Positions 6,929 to 8,313 of a stretch of DNA of 8,313 nt are shown piece by piece; the first letter of the stretch is position 1; every line of letters begins with the position of its first letter. The notes beneath the pieces were generated by a model. The model made no database searches. It was not told where the DNA came from and was given only the letters and a program-made list of their open reading frames with translations. The position numbers and the translations under genes are program-made. The DNA is taken from positions 1-8,313 of the forward strand of contig DKLF01000004.1 in the NCBI GenBank assembly GCA_002455655.1. Direction: 5' to 3'. Source of the stretch: Oscillibacter sp. UBA6647. GTDB lineage: Bacteria > Bacillota > Clostridia > Oscillospirales > Oscillospiraceae.

Positions 6929-6950
6929 GCGGAAGCGAGGAGAGAGTATT

Positions 6951-7982
6951 ATGAAAAAGCTGGTTTTGACGGATGTTCGGAAAATTGAGATTGTGGAGTG
7001 CCCTGTTCCCGAGCCGGGCCCCGGACAAGCCGTGGTGCGCATCCGCTATGCGGGCATCTGCGGGTCTGATCTCCATGTGTTCGACGGGCTGAACGCCAAC
7101 GCTAAAATGCCGCTGGTTATGGGCCACGAGGCCTGCGGCGAGCTCTATTCCATGAACGATGAGCGTACCGATATCAAGGTCGGAGACAAGGTTTGCGCCC
7201 ATACCATCAAGCCATGCAATAGCTGCGAGCCCTGCGCCGTGGGCCGGGAGAACCTTTGCAGGCAGGTCAAAATTATGGGTACGAACTTTGACGGCGTATT
7301 CACACAGTACATGCTGGTGGACGCCAACCGCCTGATTAAATTCTCCGATGACGTGGATATGAGGCTGGCCGCGCTGGTGGAGCCTCTGACTGTGGGGGTG
7401 CACGATGTGCGGCGGTCCGGCCTGCGGGCGGGCGATGATGTGTTCATTGCCGGCGCAGGTCCCATCGGCCTGATCATCGGCATGATGTGCAGGCTGTCCG
7501 GTGCGGCGCATGTGGTAATGGGGGAGATGAATCCCGTCCGCATCCAGATGGCGCAGAGTTTGGGGTTCACAGTGGCGAATACCACTGACCCCGCGGCATT
7601 TAAGGCCGTGTGCGACGAGGCCACGGATGGCGAGGGCTTTGACAAGTCCTTTGAGATTACCTCTGTTCAGCCCGGGTTCGACATGTGTCTGGCCGCACTG
7701 AAAAAGAGCGGCGTGATGATTCAGGTAGGCATGCCCCCTAAGGGCACCGTCATGGGTGTGGATATCGATAAGATAATTTACAGCGAATGCGAGCTGCGAG
7801 GCGTGCGCCACCACACGATGTCAAGCATGCAGGCGGCTGCCAAAATCATCAACTCCGGACGTATGAACGACCAGCTTGAAAAGCTGATTTCCGCCGTATA
7901 CCCCATGGATCGGTATGAGGAGGCTTTGGAAAAGGCCCGCACAGACAAAACCATGCTGCGCGTGCTGATGGACTTTTCCTGA
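6951..7982 (+). CDS. Zinc-dependent medium-chain alcohol/polyol dehydrogenase (MDR2)
   Basis: This is a second zinc-type dehydrogenase, 343 aa, from the sorbitol / threonine / galactitol-phosphate dehydrogenase-like group. Catalytic zinc residues are Cys37 (GICGSD), His59-Glu60 (GHEACGE) and Glu144 (VEPLTV). The structural zinc cysteines Cys89, Cys92, Cys95 and Cys103 are complete. The nucleotide motif GAGPIG (168-173) is canonical, and Glu192 at the end of the second strand favours NAD+, unlike the first MDR in this locus. The ATG at 6951 follows GAGGAGAG (6937-6944) with 6-nt spacing, and the gap to the upstream gene is 22 nt. It is the last gene of the unit, followed by a strong terminator. 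It could oxidise the imported polyol or acid, or act on a different position or epimer from MDR1. The substrate is unknown. Confidence 0.92.
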   Translation: MKKLVLTDVRKIEIVECPVPEPGPGQAVVRIRYAGICGSDLHVFDGLNANAKMPLVMGHEACGELYSMNDERTDIKVGDKVCAHTIKPCNSCEPCAVGRENLCRQVKIMGTNFDGVFTQYMLVDANRLIKFSDDVDMRLAALVEPLTVGVHDVRRSGLRAGDDVFIAGAGPIGLIIGMMCRLSGAAHVVMGEMNPVRIQMAQSLGFTVANTTDPAAFKAVCDEATDGEGFDKSFEITSVQPGFDMCLAALKKSGVMIQVGMPPKGTVMGVDIDKIIYSECELRGVRHHTMSSMQAAAKIINSGRMNDQLEKLISAVYPMDRYEEALEKARTDKTMLRVLMDFS

Positions 7983-8313
7983 CAGGAGAGGGATAAGGCT
8001 GGAGGGCGGGCCGCCATTCGCTGGTCTTTTCGGGACACGGGAGGCCGGATCCTGAACTTTATAAAGCGGAGAGTCAGCGATAGGATTTGCTGGCTCTCTG
8101 CTTTTTTTGGCACAGGACGCTTGTCTGCGGCGCAGCTCGCTTTTATCCTTTTGGAATAAAACGGGCTCCGCGACGGTTAAAATACTGTAATTGCCGCCTG
8201 AAGAGATTGCACGCTCGACATCCCCACATCCGACGCGGCCTTTTCTTTCTGAACGGCCCCCGCTCCGCCTCTTTTTCCGCCGCCGTTTTGGCGGCTCCGT
8301 GCGCCCCCGCGGG
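7983..8313. other. Gene-free 3' flank
   Basis: Apart from the terminator at 8063-8108 I see no supportable gene in these 331 bases. Positions 8109-8313 hold an imperfect AT-rich inverted repeat near 8140-8161 and a 6-bp GC hairpin (8279-8284 with 8290-8295, GTTTT loop) without a T tract. On the minus strand several frames stay open to the window edge only because the region is GC-rich. One of them stops at 8177 and could be the tail of a convergent gene, but 45 codons of Gly/Arg/Ala-rich sequence are not enough to call it. Confidence 0.6.
8063..8108 (+). terminator. Strong intrinsic terminator closing the catabolic unit
   Basis: Arms 8063-8078 and 8089-8104 pair over 16 bp with two G-U wobbles and a 10-nt loop, and the 3' arm runs directly into a seven-T tract (8102-8108). 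It lies 80 nt after the last stop codon. It marks the 3' end of the transcript carrying the dehydrogenase and transketolase genes. Confidence 0.92.

Noticed and set aside
4367..7042. Very long (891-codon) open frame on the minus strand
   Set aside because: It lies antisense to parts of the transketolase genes, all of the iron-type dehydrogenase and the start of MDR2. Its translation is His/Arg/Leu-rich with no recognisable domain, as expected for the complement of GC-biased coding sequence.
6846..7814. 322-codon open frame on the minus strand
   Set aside because: It is antisense to MDR2, whose zinc and nucleotide motifs are complete; His-rich translation without any domain.
8279..8295. GC hairpin as a minus- or plus-strand terminator
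   Set aside because: The stem is only 6 bp and neither strand has a T tract after it.
1..8313. CRISPR array, tRNA, rRNA, insertion sequence or phage genes
   Set aside because: No spaced direct repeats, tRNA-like cloverleaf, transposase or terminal inverted repeats were seen; the window is almost fully occupied by metabolic genes.

Overview
The window is a GC-rich (mid-50s percent by eye), tightly packed, single-strand stretch that looks like a sugar- or acid-catabolism locus from an anaerobic Bacillota (Clostridia). An Oscillospiraceae-like gut lineage is my best guess. The reasons are strong AGGAGG-type ribosome binding sites, U-tailed intrinsic terminators, a split (two-gene) transketolase, and an iron-dependent alcohol dehydrogenase of the clostridial 4-hydroxybutyrate dehydrogenase type. 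The taxon is inferred from gene families and style; no rRNA or other marker is present.

Layout, all on the + strand. (1) Positions 1-2678 hold a three-gene TRAP transporter: dctP (5' end missing), dctQ and dctM, with 2-3 nt gaps. (2) Positions 2687-2724 hold an intrinsic terminator. (3) Positions 2762-7982 hold five catabolic genes with 13-78 nt gaps: a zinc-type medium-chain dehydrogenase (MDR1), the N- and C-terminal halves of a split transketolase, an iron-type alcohol dehydrogenase, and a second zinc-type dehydrogenase (MDR2). Two tandem perfect hairpins lie between the transketolase C-half and the iron-type dehydrogenase. (4) A strong terminator at 8063-8108 closes the unit. (5) Positions 8109-8313 hold no supportable gene.

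How the genes may work together (inference): the TRAP system would import an anionic, polyhydroxylated substrate. One or both MDR enzymes would oxidise a secondary alcohol to a ketone. The split transketolase would move the two-carbon ketol unit onto a central-metabolism aldose phosphate. The leftover aldehyde, perhaps a carboxylate or sulfonate semialdehyde, would be reduced by the iron enzyme and excreted. That scheme is redox-balanced and needs no dedicated kinase, which fits the absence of kinase, isomerase and aldolase genes here. It resembles the logic of the sulfoquinovose sulfo-transketolase pathway, but the substrate cannot be read from the sequence. The most distinctive molecular detail is the transketolase C-half: the loop that contacts substrate phosphate and hydroxyls in ordinary transketolases carries several non-standard residues, although the cofactor residues are intact.
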